Of a stretch of 5,586 bases of DNA, positions 3,631 through 5,586 are shown in pieces. This stretch comes from an uncultured Collinsella sp. (GTDB lineage Bacteria > Actinomycetota > Coriobacteriia > Coriobacteriales > Coriobacteriaceae). The DNA is taken from contig USMR01000075.1 in the NCBI GenBank assembly GCA_900555815.1, positions 1-5,586 on the forward strand, in the 5' to 3' direction. Numbering within the stretch: the first letter of the stretch is position 1; every line of letters starts with the position of its first letter. Below the pieces are notes generated by a model, which was not told the origin of the DNA, searched no databases, and saw only the letters and a list, made by a program, of their open reading frames with translations. Both the position numbers and the translations under genes were made by a program.

Positions 3631-5586
3631 ATGGGTAAGTACACGAGGGGTCTCTTGGCGGTGATACTGGCCGTAGTGCTGGTATTGCCCGCCGCAGCAT
3701 TCGCCATGCTGCCCGAGGCCAACGCCAGGTCCAGTACGGGAATGGACGGGCCGACAGCGAGCGGGCCGACGGTCGTCGACCCCGACACCAGCGGACGCTG
3801 GGAAAAATGGGCGGCCGGCCACAGCGGCAATAAGGTGACGACTCAAAACGTCGGTCGAATCTGGACCGACAAAACGGTTGAGGCAACCGGAGAAAACGAA
3901 GTGTCAGATTTTGTGACCACGCTTTCGGCGATGTCCTCGACGTCTAATTCAACCGTGACAGTCACCACGCCACTCGACATCGTGCTAGTGCTGGATGCAT
4001 CCGGCTCGATGAATGATCCTATGGGTGGTGGAGATTCCACCAAGCGTATCGATGCGCTGAAGAGCGCTGCGAAAAGCTTTATCGACACCATCGCCAAACA
4101 AAACGAAGGTATCGAGGGTGTCGATAGGCAGCATAAGGTTGCCATTGTTAAGTTTGCGGGTGATGAGACCGACAAAGTTGGAAACGACAAGTACCGCTCC
4201 GGCGGCCATAGCTACAACTATTCGCAGACAATGCAAGAGTTGACAGCGTGCACGGTTGGCGGCGCAAAGGGTCTTAAGGGAACGATCGATTCTATCGAGC
4301 CTGCTGGCGCTACGCGTGCCGATTATGGTATGAAACAAGCCGAGAAAAACATTAAAACTTTTGGACGCGAGGGCGCCAAGAAGGTCGTTGTGTTCTTTAC
4401 CGACGGCAAGCCAACGAGCTACAGCGAGTTTGATTCTGACGTCGCCAATGCTGCCGTGACGGCTGCCAAGAAGATGAAGGATGGCAAGGCCACCGTTTAT
4501 ACCATCGGCATCTTTAGTGGAGCGGACCCTGTTGCCGATCCCTCGAAAAAGGGGACAAGCGACGTCAACAAGTTTATGCACGCCGTGTCGAGTAATTATC
4601 CCGATGCCACGTCGTATGCGAGCGACGAGCTTGGCACGCGCGCGGAAAAGTCCGACTACTACAAGTCGGCGACCAATGCTGAAGAGCTCAAGAAGGTCTT
4701 CGACGACATCTCACAGGCCATCACATCGGAGCCGCCTTATCCGACCGAAATCCATAAGGGCTACGACGAGACCAAGTCCGGCTACATCACGTTTACCGAC
4801 GAGCTGGGCGACTTTATGCAGGTCGACGGATTTACCGAAGTCGTCATCAACGGCATGTCGTTTACCAAGGCGAGCAAGACGGTCAACAAAGAAACCAATA
4901 CCGACACCTACGAGTTTTCCGGCAAGGCAAAAGACCTGCTCATCACCGTGCAGCGTGCTGGCGATGACAATCCCCGGAAGGGCGATATCGTAACGGTTAA
5001 CATTCCTGCGTCGTTGATTCCGCTGAGTCACTTTAAGACCGTAGACGGCAAGCTTTCGGTCGACAACGTTAAGCCCATTCAGGTGAAGTATGCCTCGAGC
5101 GTGAAGAGCGCCGCACTTGACAACCTGTTTACGCCCGAGAAGGTAGCAGGGCTCAAGAACTACATCGAGCATAATACGACTGTCGTTGACGGCACCAAGA
5201 CCGTGAGCTTCTACGCGAACAAGTGGAGCGGTGGTGCGCTGGGTGATACGGTTGCGACCTTTGAGCCGGCCGACACCAACCGCTACTACTACTTCCAGAA
5301 GCAGACTCCCATTTACGCGGATAAGGACTGCACGCAGCCTGCAAAGAATTCGCTGGCAGATACTGGCACCTATTACTACAAGGATGAGTTTGAGGAGCGG
5401 GGCTCGAACGGCGAGGCCAAGCCCGTCACTGCTGTCATCGAGTTTGTCGGCGGCGACGCAGCGAAGTTTGACGGCGCTCTTGTTGCCGACGAGGACGGCA
5501 ACCTTTCGTTTAGCGTGGGAACCGCGCGTTTGGCCTTTATCGATGAGCTCCACACTACCAAGGGCAGCGTGGGCGGCAACAGCACT
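3631..5586 (+). CDS. Secreted von Willebrand factor A domain surface protein (adhesin / pilus-tip type), 3' end missing
   Basis: The frame is open for 652 codons from ATG 3631 to the window edge with no stop. Residues 1-25 form a signal peptide (K3, R6, a hydrophobic core, AFA at 23-25; ANA at 30-32 is an alternative cleavage site). RIWTDKTV (76-83) and DFVTTLSA (93-100) lie just before the vWA domain, which covers about 111-365. Its MIDAS is complete: DASGS (D122, S124, S126), T228 in GATRA and D258 in FFTDGKP, so metal-dependent ligand binding is plausible. Beyond it are beta-rich segments, one with RYYYFQKQTPIYADKDC (551-567). This layout resembles pilus-associated vWA adhesins of Firmicutes and Actinobacteria. 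Sortase signal and pilin-type repeats would be in the missing part and cannot be checked. The gene stands alone behind terminator-like hairpins and is less GC-rich than the hydrogenase genes. Adhesion as function is inference; the vWA domain is certain. Confidence 0.9.
   Translation, partial: MGKYTRGLLAVILAVVLVLPAAAFAMLPEANARSSTGMDGPTASGPTVVDPDTSGRWEKWAAGHSGNKVTTQNVGRIWTDKTVEATGENEVSDFVTTLSAMSSTSNSTVTVTTPLDIVLVLDASGSMNDPMGGGDSTKRIDALKSAAKSFIDTIAKQNEGIEGVDRQHKVAIVKFAGDETDKVGNDKYRSGGHSYNYSQTMQELTACTVGGAKGLKGTIDSIEPAGATRADYGMKQAEKNIKTFGREGAKKVVVFFTDGKPTSYSEFDSDVANAAVTAAKKMKDGKATVYTIGIFSGADPVADPSKKGTSDVNKFMHAVSSNYPDATSYASDELGTRAEKSDYYKSATNAEELKKVFDDISQAITSEPPYPTEIHKGYDETKSGYITFTDELGDFMQVDGFTEVVINGMSFTKASKTVNKETNTDTYEFSGKAKDLLITVQRAGDDNPRKGDIVTVNIPASLIPLSHFKTVDGKLSVDNVKPIQVKYASSVKSAALDNLFTPEKVAGLKNYIEHNTTVVDGTKTVSFYANKWSGGALGDTVATFEPADTNRYYYFQKQTPIYADKDCTQPAKNSLADTGTYYYKDEFEERGSNGEAKPVTAVIEFVGGDAAKFDGALVADEDGNLSFSVGTARLAFIDELHTTKGSVGGNST

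Noticed and set aside
3985..4581. Minus-strand open frames opposite the vWA gene, including 4711-5553
   Set aside because: They are shadows of the plus-strand frame, which has a signal peptide and a complete MIDAS motif.

Overview
The window looks like the chromosome of a high-GC Gram-positive anaerobe, most likely a Coriobacteriia gut bacterium of the Collinsella type. This placement is inference from gene content, GC-rich codon use, strong AGGAGG-type ribosome binding sites and a Gram-positive-style surface protein; no ribosomal or other phylogenetic marker is present.

Positions 1-2923 hold the 3' part of a tightly packed plus-strand operon for a membrane-bound, energy-converting [NiFe] hydrogenase (Ech / group 4, related to complex I and to the formate hydrogenlyase core). 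The order is the end of the membrane subunit EchB (NuoH-like), then EchC (NuoB-like small subunit with the proximal 4Fe-4S cluster), EchD (NuoC-like), EchE (NuoD-like catalytic large subunit with the NiFe cysteines) and EchF (NuoI-like two-cluster ferredoxin). Intergenic gaps run from 12 bases down to a one-base overlap. Electrons would pass from reduced ferredoxin through EchF and EchC to the NiFe site in EchE, reducing protons to H2 (or the reverse), with ion translocation by EchB and by an EchA-like subunit expected upstream of the window. Two features stand out. EchE ends exactly at the arginine where HycE-type large subunits are cut during maturation. EchC and EchD carry low-complexity Ala-rich C-terminal tails, with a shorter polar tail on EchF.

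Positions 2924-3630 (707 bases) contain no convincing gene but are densely structured. A perfect 15-bp hairpin follows echF. Then come two related nested palindromic elements (about 3000-3151 and 3247-3404). Each has its own long outer arms around a shared terminator-like core, and each is followed by a 27-base direct repeat built on GACGGAGGAAAACG. A cluster of four TGTCTCA/TGAGACA heptamers, including an 18-base palindrome, lies 50-130 bases before the next gene.

Positions 3631-5586 are the first 652 codons of a secreted protein with an intact metal-binding (MIDAS) von Willebrand factor A domain, resembling pilus-tip or adhesin proteins of Gram-positive bacteria. It runs off the window. It is a separate transcription unit from the hydrogenase, and nothing seen here links the two functionally.
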